Positions 25,199 through 32,379 of a DNA stretch of 37,009 nucleotides are shown in pieces; positions within the stretch are counted from its first letter, which is position 1, and every line of letters starts with the position of its first letter. Position numbers and translations under genes: made by a program. This stretch comes from a virus. Under the pieces are notes generated by a model, which ran no database searches, was not told the origin of the DNA, and saw only the letters and a list, made by a program, of their open reading frames with translations. The stretch spans positions 1 to 37,009 of IMG/VR virus record IMGVR_UViG_3300009103_000084; one strand, given 5' to 3'.

Positions 25199-26343
25199 GA
25201 CACTTCCCCTTTCTGTCTGCCGATTGCACCCTCAACTGCAGCAATCAGAACCTTGTCGGAGCTGAATTTCTCACTGTTGAGAACGTATCGTCGCAAGTAG
25301 GATTCCGGGACCTCTTGAAGTGGAGTGTCCTTGTATTTCCCAAACCCTAGAGTCCGGGGCGATTTCCGGTTTAGGATATCTTGCACGTCCGACGTATCCG
25401 GTTGTTCTTCTGTCACGATCACCGGGTTGTCATGTTCTGGGCTGTCAGTGTCAGACAGGTGAGACCTTGTCTCTTCCTGTGGTTTGGGAATCTGCTGAAC
25501 TTTCCGGGGGTCGTAGCCCTTCATCCAACGCCAGAGCGCAAGACACAGAATGAAAGCAGCCCACTCCAATTCCAGTTGGTCGCCTTTGTATTTAATAACG
25601 TCGAATCTCCCCGGTTCCGTTGAGCTGATGAAGAGATTCGCCCCCAGCATTTGTTTGGCAGCTTCGTTTTCTGGGATGTTGAGCTTCTGCGCCCAATAGG
25701 TAGCACCATAAGCAGCAATCTGCATTGCTTGCCCCGGGTAGGACACAACTTTTTGACCTTCCGTCGTTCGTCTCGTCTTGTAGTCCAACGCTCCAATCCC
25801 GGATTTTCCATAGGTAAAAGCTTCGTCCATTGTGCCAGCAAACCCGTGTGTCTTGTTCACCAGACGAATTTCAGATTCCGTCACGGTAAGTGGAGTATGA
25901 AACGCCATGACAGGGGCAATAACGGTATGATAGCTTGCCGTTTTGCCAGTTGGAAGAAGAAGTTCCCCGTCAGGGATGGGTGTCCCTTTCTTAAATGCTT
26001 CTTCAATGACCCGGTGCACTTGGGTCCCGAAATCAGAAGCTACGTCCACCTGTGCAAAGGCTGAATTCAAAGCCCGGTCGAGCCTGGACTCCTCCGTTTC
26101 ATTCTTGCGTTTCTTGGTATTGAAGGCAGCAAGCGCCACCTGTTTAAGTTTCCATTTCTCCAGCCCGGGTTTTGCCAAGATCGAGATAATCCCAGTGACA
26201 GAGGGAAAGAGTCCCAACTTGCGTGCGTCCCGGAGGTTCGTTGGACGAGTCCCCCCGGCTTTCGTCACCTGTGTGTGGCACGGGTTGCCTTCGGCATCAT
26301 ACCAGTGTGCGCTGTCTATTCGTGGTTTAGTTAAAGTAGCCAT
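25195..26343 (-). CDS. PD-(D/E)XK exonuclease fused to a DUF3820-like domain
   Basis: 382 aa from ATG 26343. The nuclease core of RecB/Cas4 type shows SDFGTQVHRVIEEA (H110), GFAGTMDEAF (D173), GALDYKT (D187, K189) and SYPGQAMQIAAY (Q208). After an acidic linker (about 285-325), residues about 330-378 (LGFGKYKDTPLQEVPESYLR) match the short DUF3820-type domain seen fused to phage and host nucleases. It could process DNA ends for recombination or degrade host DNA. The start was chosen over an upstream frame because of the small gene two bases ahead. Confidence 0.85.
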   Translation of the reverse strand: MATLTKPRIDSAHWYDAEGNPCHTQVTKAGGTRPTNLRDARKLGLFPSVTGIISILAKPGLEKWKLKQVALAAFNTKKRKNETEESRLDRALNSAFAQVDVASDFGTQVHRVIEEAFKKGTPIPDGELLLPTGKTASYHTVIAPVMAFHTPLTVTESEIRLVNKTHGFAGTMDEAFTYGKSGIGALDYKTRRTTEGQKVVSYPGQAMQIAAYGATYWAQKLNIPENEAAKQMLGANLFISSTEPGRFDVIKYKGDQLELEWAAFILCLALWRWMKGYDPRKVQQIPKPQEETRSHLSDTDSPEHDNPVIVTEEQPDTSDVQDILNRKSPRTLGFGKYKDTPLQEVPESYLRRYVLNSEKFSSDKVLIAAVEGAIGRQKGEVS

Positions 26344-26345
26344 GT

Positions 26346-26441
26346 TTATCGTGCTTTTAAAATAACCCAGAAGCAAAAGTATAGGATCACCTCAATTATC
26401 ATGATGAAAACTAAACCTTCGTTTATACTCAGTCCGTTCAT
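26346..26441 (-). CDS. 31-residue single-pass membrane peptide
   Basis: ATG 26441 has AAGGA three bases upstream, one of few clear Shine-Dalgarno-like sites here. It encodes 31 aa with a membrane segment (LVFIMIIEVILYFCFWVIL), and its stop is two bases before the exonuclease ATG. The spacing and the membrane character support a real coupled microprotein; the alternative is a leader that sets translation of the nuclease. Confidence 0.45.
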   Translation of the reverse strand: MNGLSINEGLVFIMIIEVILYFCFWVILKAR

Positions 26442-26464
26442 AATTCCTTAGTGTTAGGGGCCAC

Positions 26465-26501
26465 AAAACCTCCCCCACCGACCGAAGCCAAGTGGGGGAG
26501 G
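26465..26501 (-). terminator. Intra-operon terminator after ssb
   Basis: On the minus strand CCTCCCCCAC and GTGGGGGAGG form a perfect 10-bp stem with a 13-base loop, followed by TTTTGTGG. It lies 20 bases after the ssb stop. The short U-run suggests partial termination, so that SSB mRNA exceeds that of the downstream nuclease and polymerase genes. Confidence 0.7.
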
Positions 26502-26520
26502 CTGACACCAACAGGAAAGC

Positions 26521-27267
26521 CTAAAATGGGTCTTCCTCTGTCTCTTCCTCCGCTGGTGGAGCTGCTGCAATCCGGGCTTTCAGGTCTGCCTCAGACAGGA
26601 CCTCCTGCCCCTTGAAGTAGAACCCGTCCGAAGTGGGGTGGGCTTCCCACCCGTGAGGAGGGAAAGAGGAAGCCACGGGAGAGGCCGGAACCCCTCCCGG
26701 GACGCTTGGGACCTTGGGAACCGTCAAAGGCTCTCCGGAGCCAACGGAAGGCGCAGGAGAGGGTGACGAAGGCGCGAACCCCTCCTTCCCGGCTGCAGCC
26801 TCGGCCAGCAACCCGGCAAACTGTCCCCGGTCCGGGAGGGAGCTTGCCATGTTGCCCGGGAGAGGAAACACCCCGGTGATTTTCGCGTAGATGATCGGGG
26901 TCATCCCCTTAGATTGCACATTGTCCACGCTCAGGAGTGCCCCGGTCCCTTCCAGTTCGCAGTAATCCCACCCATATTCGGGGGCGCGACCCAGCCAAGC
27001 CGTGAGGAACTTCACGAGATTGCTGCCGGAGGCACCAGAAATGGAAAACTCATAGGTTTGCACCAGATATGGGGTCCCTGCTTCATCCAAGATTCCAAAA
27101 AGGAACCTCGTCACGTCTTTAGTCTCCATCTCTTCGCTTTGGAACTTCCGACGTTGAACGCCGAAAAGGTCCTCCACTGAGAGACAGACTGCAGTGTATT
27201 GCCCAACGGGGCAAACGGTTTTGATATCGAACCCGCTGCGGGGTTCCGGTTTGCTAATAATAGCCAT
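26521..27267 (-). CDS. ssb: Single-stranded DNA-binding protein
   Basis: 248 aa. The first 145 residues form a beta-rich, OB-like domain (VGQYTAVCLSVEDLFGVQRR, TPYLVQTYEFSISGASGSNL). A Pro/Ser-rich flexible linker follows, and the protein ends in an acidic tip, EEETEEDPF, like the DPF-type C-terminal tails with which SSBs recruit partner proteins. Position between dUTPase and recombination genes agrees. The leader is A/C-rich without Shine-Dalgarno. OB-fold assignment is by pattern; the tail is the strongest sign. Confidence 0.7.
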   Translation of the reverse strand: MAIISKPEPRSGFDIKTVCPVGQYTAVCLSVEDLFGVQRRKFQSEEMETKDVTRFLFGILDEAGTPYLVQTYEFSISGASGSNLVKFLTAWLGRAPEYGWDYCELEGTGALLSVDNVQSKGMTPIIYAKITGVFPLPGNMASSLPDRGQFAGLLAEAAAGKEGFAPSSPSPAPSVGSGEPLTVPKVPSVPGGVPASPVASSFPPHGWEAHPTSDGFYFKGQEVLSEADLKARIAAAPPAEEETEEDPF

Positions 27268-27273
27268 GGTTTG

Positions 27274-27795
27274 TCAGTCTTGTTGTTCTGGCTGGTTGTC
27301 ATGTTTAAGACCAGAAGAACCCCAGCCAGCAGGACCCCTCCCGTCAGTGTCAAGATGCTCTTCCTCATGGAAAGCAACGTGAATTTGTGGATAGAAAATA
27401 AGTTGTGCGACTCGGTCTCCAATGTTCACTTCGAATTCAGTGTCTGATACGTTATGCAACATGGCGAAAATTTCGCCTGTGTAGGTTGCGTCGATGATGC
27501 TGGGCAGAACCACCACTTCACGCAACAGCAAGGAACTGCGTGATTCTAAGCGGTAGAAATAGCCCAGTGGACATTCGATGTGCAGACCCGTCCGGACCTT
27601 GCACACCTCCCCCGGTGGGATAACCAAATCCTCTGCTGCCTGGATATCATACCCTGCATCACTTTCCCGTTTGCGCCATGGGGGACAAGTGACTAGCTTG
27701 GGGTTGGAACACATCCGCACGTCGATATTGCGCTTGATCCGCGCAGCTATGCTACGTTTCTGCAAGTCCCGTGCCTGTTTTCTTGTCAGTCCCAT
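27274..27795 (-). CDS. dut: dUTPase
   Basis: 173 aa from ATG 27795. All five trimeric dUTPase motifs are seen: DAGYDIQA, ESRSSL, PSIIDATYTGEI, GDRVAQLIF and the Gly-rich end RGPAGWGSSG. It hydrolyses dUTP to dUMP, keeping uracil out of DNA and feeding dTMP synthesis. It starts two bases after the purZ stop. In a genome where A is replaced, T still pairs with Z, so dUTP control remains needed. Confidence 0.95.
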   Translation of the reverse strand: MGLTRKQARDLQKRSIAARIKRNIDVRMCSNPKLVTCPPWRKRESDAGYDIQAAEDLVIPPGEVCKVRTGLHIECPLGYFYRLESRSSLLLREVVVLPSIIDATYTGEIFAMLHNVSDTEFEVNIGDRVAQLIFYPQIHVAFHEEEHLDTDGRGPAGWGSSGLKHDNQPEQQD

Positions 27796-27797
27796 GA

Positions 27798-29063
27798 TCA
27801 CAAGGTGAGGAGGTGTTGGGGGAGAGGTCCGGTCGACGTGTGAGAAACTTTTACCCCGCACTCGGTTTCAACCCGTTTAATACTTTTCAGCGCTGCCTCG
27901 TGCAAATCAGATGTGTGATTCCACAGATCCGGGTGCCAGTAGTTTAAAAAGGTGAGCACGATTTGCGTTGGGTCGTTCCAGATGATCGATTCTTGCACGG
28001 TTTCCACATTCCACATCCCGATCCTGCGTGGTTTCTTGGTCACTGTCGTTTTTTCGATGGTGCTTAACCCCTCCTGTTCCTCCGGACTCAAACGCTTGAA
28101 GGCTTGGGCATGCACTTCTGAGATCGCAACCCGGTAACGGTGGCGCAAGTGATCTTCCCATCCTTCAGGACGGTATGGGTCCACGAGTTCATCGGGTAGG
28201 TCCATTTCCTGCGCGATTTCTGTGCAAAGTTTATCCCATTTGTAAAGGGCAGGGATGTCGAGCAGACCACGTCGCTTGTCGTTGAACTCGTGACAGAGTG
28301 CAAACCACGAGACTTCCCCCGGGAGAGGACCCGATGTCCCAGCAACCCGAATCGGCATGGTGCGACAAACCAGCGTCGTCTCGACTCTGCAGGAAGGGGG
28401 AATCCCAGCTTCTGCAAGCCATAGCGCACTGTTGCAACCACGATTTGAAACGAACGGGTAGGGGCCAAGGTAGAAATCCAAGTGTGATCCCTGCGTGCCT
28501 TCTAGCACGATGTCCCCTCCTTTGTGGTAGATGTCCCGCAACATCCGGGGAACATCCACCAGTTGCAAATCCCAAGATAAGGGGTGGTATTGAAATTTCA
28601 GGTCCTTGGAGGACTCAGGCTTTCCCCGGGTGCGCAACTTCTGAATGAGAGCCTCACTACTCCCCTTCCCGGTCGCACCCATGGCGTGGTGACGGTTTGC
28701 GTCTTTTGCTGCCTTCTCTGCGTCTCCGGTGTGCAAGCAACAGCGGTGGTCGATAAAAAGCCTGTCCCGAACATCTTCCCCAGTTGCGGCTGAGATTGTC
28801 GCGATTTCTCGTTCGAGAATTTCGGGGTGAATGTAAGCACCCGGTCCAATAAAGAGAGGCATCCCGGGGTGAACCCATGCCGTGGGAATCGTCTGCATGG
28901 CATAGGGCATGCCCCGATAATAGACAGTGTGGCCAGCGTTTATTGAGCCTGTGCGAACTGTAGCATCAGCGTGTTCTGCCATTGCTGCAGTGATTGCACC
29001 TTTCCCTTCTGACCCATACTGTCCACCTTGTATGATGTGTATTCGTCCTTTTCCTTTTTTCAT
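27798..29063 (-). CDS. purZ: PurZ: N6-succino-2-amino-2'-deoxyadenylate synthase
   Basis: 421 aa of the adenylosuccinate synthetase family. Motifs are IQGGQYGSEGKG (11-22), NAGH (42-45), GATGKG (129-134), LEGTQGSHLDF (187-197) and TTVTKKPRRIG (339-349). Ser18 stands where PurA has its catalytic Asp (GDEGKG); this exchange defines PurZ, which joins Asp to dGMP instead of IMP. His45 is kept. The PurA guanine-binding TKxD segment is replaced by TFLN (371-374), which suggests ATP as phosphate donor. It is long for a phage PurZ. ATGA overlap with purB couples the two steps. Confidence 0.92.
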   Translation of the reverse strand: MKKGKGRIHIIQGGQYGSEGKGAITAAMAEHADATVRTGSINAGHTVYYRGMPYAMQTIPTAWVHPGMPLFIGPGAYIHPEILEREIATISAATGEDVRDRLFIDHRCCLHTGDAEKAAKDANRHHAMGATGKGSSEALIQKLRTRGKPESSKDLKFQYHPLSWDLQLVDVPRMLRDIYHKGGDIVLEGTQGSHLDFYLGPYPFVSNRGCNSALWLAEAGIPPSCRVETTLVCRTMPIRVAGTSGPLPGEVSWFALCHEFNDKRRGLLDIPALYKWDKLCTEIAQEMDLPDELVDPYRPEGWEDHLRHRYRVAISEVHAQAFKRLSPEEQEGLSTIEKTTVTKKPRRIGMWNVETVQESIIWNDPTQIVLTFLNYWHPDLWNHTSDLHEAALKSIKRVETECGVKVSHTSTGPLPQHLLTL

Positions 29064-30223
29064 GTCTTATAAACGTGTGCCCGGTGTTCTCCACTGAGAA
29101 TCCGGTGCGTTTTTTCTTCTCTCCCCTCCTTTGCCAGTTCTGGTTCAGATTGAGGAGTGAAAGCTAGGTCGCTTCCCATCATGGTCAGCAGCAATTTTTC
29201 AAAAAGTTCAGTCGTGCGCTTCATGCAGTTTTTCACCTGCCAGCTCGTGTCTAGCGTTCTTTCACAACCGTTGTGTGCCATAACATCTAGCATCTCCCGG
29301 TGAGCGGGGAAAATAGCGCGAGCAATTGAACACGCTTTCTCCCACTTGATGGGGTTGTTCTTGTGTGGGATGGATGATGACCCCACGTAACCCTTCGGGT
29401 GGATAGATGCCATATCTCCCTGCGAGCACAGAAAACGCCAGTCTGCCGCAATCTTGTGTATTTGGGCCGAAGCACGACAAATCCAAGCAATCGCATTTTC
29501 CTCGTCCACGTGGTCACTGCTCTGCAGGGGGCGCAAATTCCACGGACGACCTAAGCTAAACGTGAACCACGGGAAGTGCTCAACCTGCATTTGAATGACC
29601 GACCCTGGATTCCACTGCTTGTAAGGTTTCAAGTGTTGCATGAGTGCAACCAGATCCGAAAAATCTCCGACAGGACCACCCATTAGAAGACCAGAAAGTG
29701 AGTTTTTCTCCATTTCGGATGGGAACGAATAGATGTTCATAGCCTCCAGTGGCGAGATCCACGCACGCACCCGGTGTGAGATCTTCATTCGACCCGCATA
29801 CTGCCAATGTGTGTAGGCGTTGGTGCTGCGTTGTCCCTTGTCGCCTTTGCTAAAATCCATCAGCTGATCAGTGAAGGAACGCAGCAAAACACGACAACGA
29901 CGCATCGCATGGTTGAGCTGGACCCGTCGCACGTTGTCTTCAACGTTGCTGCTCGTCAAACCAAAGTGAGCATTCACCAGCCCGGTCGATTCAACGAACT
30001 TTCGCAGTCTGGTGACAACACGATGGTGACTGTTGCTAAGTGGGAACTGGAACGATTCTTTTTTCAAGGCGTCAGCCCACCCACATTCCTGAGCGAGAAA
30101 GTGCAGGTGGGCTTCCCACCATGAGAAAGACAATGATTCCTCAACCTCAGGAGTCCATATGGCTTCCATGGGGTCGTCTTGGGGTTCATAATAAAAAAGA
30201 ATGTGGTGTCGTCTAGGTGTCAT
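29060..30223 (-). CDS. purB: Adenylosuccinate lyase (PurB) encoded by the phage
   Basis: 387 aa from ATG 30223, overlapping the nucleotidase end by 11 bases. Fumarase/ASL superfamily motifs are VNAHFGLTSSNVEDN (83-97), YTHWQYAGRM (137-146, His139) and the signature GSSSIPHKNNP (281-291). MAHNGCERTLDTSWQ follows. The active-site set looks complete. It would release fumarate from dSMP to give dZMP, the step after PurZ. The protein is shorter than bacterial PurB (about 430-456 aa), mainly at the N-terminus. In described Z pathways the host supplies this step. Confidence 0.9.
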   Translation of the reverse strand: MTPRRHHILFYYEPQDDPMEAIWTPEVEESLSFSWWEAHLHFLAQECGWADALKKESFQFPLSNSHHRVVTRLRKFVESTGLVNAHFGLTSSNVEDNVRRVQLNHAMRRCRVLLRSFTDQLMDFSKGDKGQRSTNAYTHWQYAGRMKISHRVRAWISPLEAMNIYSFPSEMEKNSLSGLLMGGPVGDFSDLVALMQHLKPYKQWNPGSVIQMQVEHFPWFTFSLGRPWNLRPLQSSDHVDEENAIAWICRASAQIHKIAADWRFLCSQGDMASIHPKGYVGSSSIPHKNNPIKWEKACSIARAIFPAHREMLDVMAHNGCERTLDTSWQVKNCMKRTTELFEKLLLTMMGSDLAFTPQSEPELAKEGREEKTHRILSGEHRAHVYKT

Positions 30224-30767
30224 TGTTGATGATGTGGTTGTGCAGCCAAGTCTCCAAGTTTTCGGCTGCGTCGTCTGTCTGTTGGTGGAGATGGTTGCAA
30301 AATGAAGGGAAGAGATAGCCTTTGCCTCCTGCCTCTTTCCAATGATGAATTTGACTAAGGTTGTCGTCAATCAGCAAGCGACCGGGCATGGAGAGAATCC
30401 ATTTTTCCCGGAGTCCGACGACAGTCTGTTCTGGCAACTGCCACTCTTCGCTGCGCATATCCATCCACGCCTGTTTTTCCGCAAGGCAGGTTGGACTTGT
30501 GCCATGAGCCGTCAGAATCACCACCTTGTAATCATATGCCCAACTTACAGCAAGCACAGTGCGCAAGACTCTTTCTGCTTCTGGCAAGACTGGGAGCCGA
30601 TACCAGAACCCGGGTGATTCCAACAACCGCATCATCATTGACCAAGACAAGCCCAATTTCTTTTCATAGTTGTGACCCCCGGGGTCTGCTGGAACACTAA
30701 ACTTGTCTTGTGCCACAGTCATAAAATCCGCAAGCACTCCGTCCATGTCTAGTGCGATCAACTTCAC
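30213..30767 (-). CDS. HAD-family 5'(3')-deoxyribonucleotidase
   Basis: 184 aa from GTG 30767, which overlaps the upstream stop as GTGA. HAD motifs are ALDMDGVLADF (5-15; D7 nucleophile, D9 acid), VVILTAHGTS (motif II Thr), and RLLIDDNLSQIHHWKEAGG (motif IV). The layout is that of NT5C-type nucleotidases. In this operon it could dephosphorylate a competing deoxynucleotide such as dAMP, doing part of the job that DatZ (an HD enzyme, absent here) does in other Z phages. That substrate is an inference. Confidence 0.85.
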   Translation of the reverse strand: MKLIALDMDGVLADFMTVAQDKFSVPADPGGHNYEKKLGLSWSMMMRLLESPGFWYRLPVLPEAERVLRTVLAVSWAYDYKVVILTAHGTSPTCLAEKQAWMDMRSEEWQLPEQTVVGLREKWILSMPGRLLIDDNLSQIHHWKEAGGKGYLFPSFCNHLHQQTDDAAENLETWLHNHIINNDT

Positions 30768-31138
30768 TTGTTGAGAGAACCTTTCCCAAGATGCCCGGTT
30801 TCGCGCAAATGTTCAACCAAACCGATAAGGGCATAGTTTGCTAGGTCTCGCCAACTGTCTTCCACCGATTCGTGGTGAACCTTTTCGTGGTCCATCCGTC
30901 CATAAAGAGTGCTCAACCTGCTGATCTTGTCAAAACTACGAACCAGAACACCATAACTACCGAAAGCGTCGAGGTTGCCTCGCCCATAGTCGCGTTGTTT
31001 GGTGTCGATAATTTCGAGATTTTCAACCGCTTCCCGTGCGCACTCTTCGCCCAGTTGCGTCTTTGGGCTGAGAGAAAGAAGAAGGACCCCTTTTTCGTTA
31101 CGTGGGTGAATTTGCCACAGTTCGTCTTGCTCGCTCAT
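30764..31138 (-). CDS. MazG-like nucleotide pyrophosphohydrolase (DUF1599/Nmad1 type, MazZ role)
   Basis: 124 aa from ATG 31138. All-helical; motifs are LGEECAREAVENLEIID (29-45), RDYGRGNLDAFGSYGVLVR (49-67), FDKISRLSTL (69-78) and HESVEDSWRDLANYAL (89-104). The K-I-x-R-L and ExxxDxxxDLANYA blocks are typical of the phage DUF1599 (nucleotide modification associated) family, related to MazG-type all-alpha NTP-PPases. Its first place in the purB-purZ operon suggests it makes dGMP from dGTP, as MazZ does. Longer upstream frames cross hairpins and were rejected. Confidence 0.7.
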   Translation of the reverse strand: MSEQDELWQIHPRNEKGVLLLSLSPKTQLGEECAREAVENLEIIDTKQRDYGRGNLDAFGSYGVLVRSFDKISRLSTLYGRMDHEKVHHESVEDSWRDLANYALIGLVEHLRETGHLGKGSLNK

Positions 31139-31218
31139 ACTATCTCGTTTAGGGCAGGTATTCAAACACGACAGCGTGCGACGATCAAGCCAGCCGTTGC
31201 ACGCATAATTGAACACGG

Positions 31219-31242
31219 AAAAGCCCGGGGCGACCCGGGCTT
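31219..31242 (-). terminator. Hairpin with short U-run before the Z operon
   Basis: AAGCCCGGG and CCCGGGCTT (31221-31242) form a perfect 9-bp stem with a 4-base loop, and on the minus strand TTTT spans the stem end. It lies about 80 bases ahead of the MazG-like gene and may attenuate read-through from the upstream early genes. Confidence 0.65.
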
Positions 31243-31290
31243 GTTGACCGTAGGAGGAGACTGTCAGTCTGTTATCGCTGATGGTGTGAG

Positions 31291-31320
31291 GACCCGGGAG
31301 TGCTGACTGCCTCCCGGGTC
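31291..31320 (-). other. Perfect 10-bp inverted repeat
   Basis: GACCCGGGAG (31291-31300) and CTCCCGGGTC (31311-31320) surround a 10-base loop, a few bases after the stop of the gene at 31326. No U-run follows on the minus strand. Together with the hairpin at 31221 it makes the 187-base gap strongly structured, as an mRNA end or processing site would be. Confidence 0.6.
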
Positions 31321-31325
31321 GCTCG

Positions 31326-31556
31326 CTACCGGGGTTGCTTTTTGATCCCGGCTTTTTCCAGTGATTCAACCCAGGCAAGAGCCGCTGCCTTGACCCGGAA
31401 ATTTGGTCCCACTTGGACCCAATCGGTTAGAACCCCGGTTCCGAGATAACGAACTTCAACTTTCCAAGGGGTATGGCGAGAAATCCACTCGATCCGTTCG
31501 CCCCGGGTCACACAACACGTGACCCGGGACTCTGGCTTGATTGAGGGAATTCCCAC
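31326..31556 (-). CDS. Small hypothetical protein
   Basis: 76 aa. GTG 31556 was chosen because GGAGGAG lies five bases upstream and the start overlaps the upstream stop (TAGTG). It is a compact basic protein with strands (RIEWISRHTPWKVEVRYLG) and a C-terminal helix (FRVKAAALAWVESLEKAG). The strand-then-helix plan is common in small nucleic acid-binding proteins, but I do not recognise a family. Confidence 0.6.
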   Translation of the reverse strand: MGIPSIKPESRVTCCVTRGERIEWISRHTPWKVEVRYLGTGVLTDWVQVGPNFRVKAAALAWVESLEKAGIKKQPR

Positions 31557-32299
31557 TACTTCTCCTCCGGAAGATAGGTGACTGTGCGGGACGAGGAACA
31601 CTCCAGAGGAGGGTTTACATCGTTGCCAAGCTGACGCAAGACCTTGAGCCTCGCACGCACGACCTGCTTTGCACTCTTCAACGGTTTTTCAAATTCAACG
31701 GAAACCGCTTCCCCAACCTGCCGGGTGGTCATCTTTCCCGCGAACAACAACTCATCGATCCGGTTCATGTATCCGGTGTTGGGCTGCGCTGAAGGCTTCC
31801 ACTTCACCCCAGTGATCCGGGCGAGGTTGTAGGCAATGCGCTTGACGCTCTTAAGGTCCTTGTCCGGGAACTCACGAGCCACGATTTTTGCAACGTCTCC
31901 AATGCTGTGCTGCGAATGGGGCTGCTTCTTCTTCGGGTCGGAACCGTGAGAATTCAACTTGCGCAGCAGGGTCATGAACCCGGTATTCTGGACAGGTTGC
32001 TTCTTGGTGTCTTTTTTGGCTTTCTTGGCCTTTTTCTTGGTCTTGGGCTGCTCCAAGGCCAGGACATTCACCTTTTTGCCATCACGGTTCACGAGGGTGA
32101 CCTCCGTTTCATCGTTGGTCAGGGTGAAGAATTCGTCCTCTTCTTTGCACGCTTTCACGTCGCCAACTGTCTCGTATCTTGCCCTTTTCCCACCCTTCCG
32201 GATAATCCGGAATTCGGAGTGGTCGGTGGCTTCCTTTGGCAGAGCCGTAAGAAGCGTGATCAGGGTGTTGCTGTTAACTGCATCGAATGTCAGTGTCAT
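31556..32299 (-). CDS. Early protein with duplicated winged-helix-like domain
   Basis: 247 aa. The N-terminal 80 residues are beta/alpha (DSEFRIIRKGG-like charged strands), followed by a Lys-rich linker (QPKTKKKAKKAKKDTKKQ, 84-101). Two similar segments follow: NTGFMTLLRKLNSHG...VAKIVAREFPDKDLKSVKRI (105-155) and NTGYMNRIDELLFAGKMTTR...VSVEFEKPLKSAKQVVRAR (174-217). Each looks like a small HTH or winged-helix unit. A double DNA-binding domain with a basic linker suggests a DNA-binding or nucleoid-type protein. The gene is preceded by a perfect GC hairpin and a CA-rich leader. Confidence 0.7.
   Translation of the reverse strand: MTLTFDAVNSNTLITLLTALPKEATDHSEFRIIRKGGKRARYETVGDVKACKEEDEFFTLTNDETEVTLVNRDGKKVNVLALEQPKTKKKAKKAKKDTKKQPVQNTGFMTLLRKLNSHGSDPKKKQPHSQHSIGDVAKIVAREFPDKDLKSVKRIAYNLARITGVKWKPSAQPNTGYMNRIDELLFAGKMTTRQVGEAVSVEFEKPLKSAKQVVRARLKVLRQLGNDVNPPLECSSSRTVTYLPEEK
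31562..31568 (-). promoter_or_regulatory. Strong Shine-Dalgarno site that decides the start at 31556
   Basis: GGAGGAG on the minus strand lies five bases before GTG 31556. It is one of few strong Shine-Dalgarno sites in the genome and stands inside the end of the upstream gene, so the host ribosome can still use such sites. Confidence 0.7.
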
Positions 32300-32367
32300 C
32301 TGTTTGGTTTGGTTTGTTTTGTTTTGTTTTGGTCCCCTGCTTCCGGGGCGAATTCCCCGGAAGCAGG
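32300..32367 (-). promoter_or_regulatory. Perfect 13-bp hairpin followed by A/C-only leader
   Basis: CCTGCTTCCGGGG (32336-32348) and CCCCGGAAGCAGG (32355-32367) pair perfectly around a 6-base loop. No U-run follows on the minus strand. Instead comes a leader made almost only of A and C (ACAAAACAAAACAAACC...), then the ATG at 32299. The hairpin may protect or define a processed 5' end, and the unstructured leader would admit ribosomes without a Shine-Dalgarno site. Confidence 0.65.
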
Positions 32368-32379
32368 AGGCAAATTGTC

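Noticed and set aside
27798-29063. Ordinary purA (adenylosuccinate synthetase)
   Set aside because: The catalytic Asp of GDEGKG is Ser and the TKxD GTP motif is missing; the gene is coupled to purB and lies beside a PolA-type polymerase operon, all of which fit PurZ better.
31139-31378. N-terminal extension of the MazG-like gene up to 31378
   Set aside because: The extension would be coded by two perfect hairpins and has an unlikely Pro/Gly/Cys-rich composition; ATG 31138 begins a well-patterned protein.
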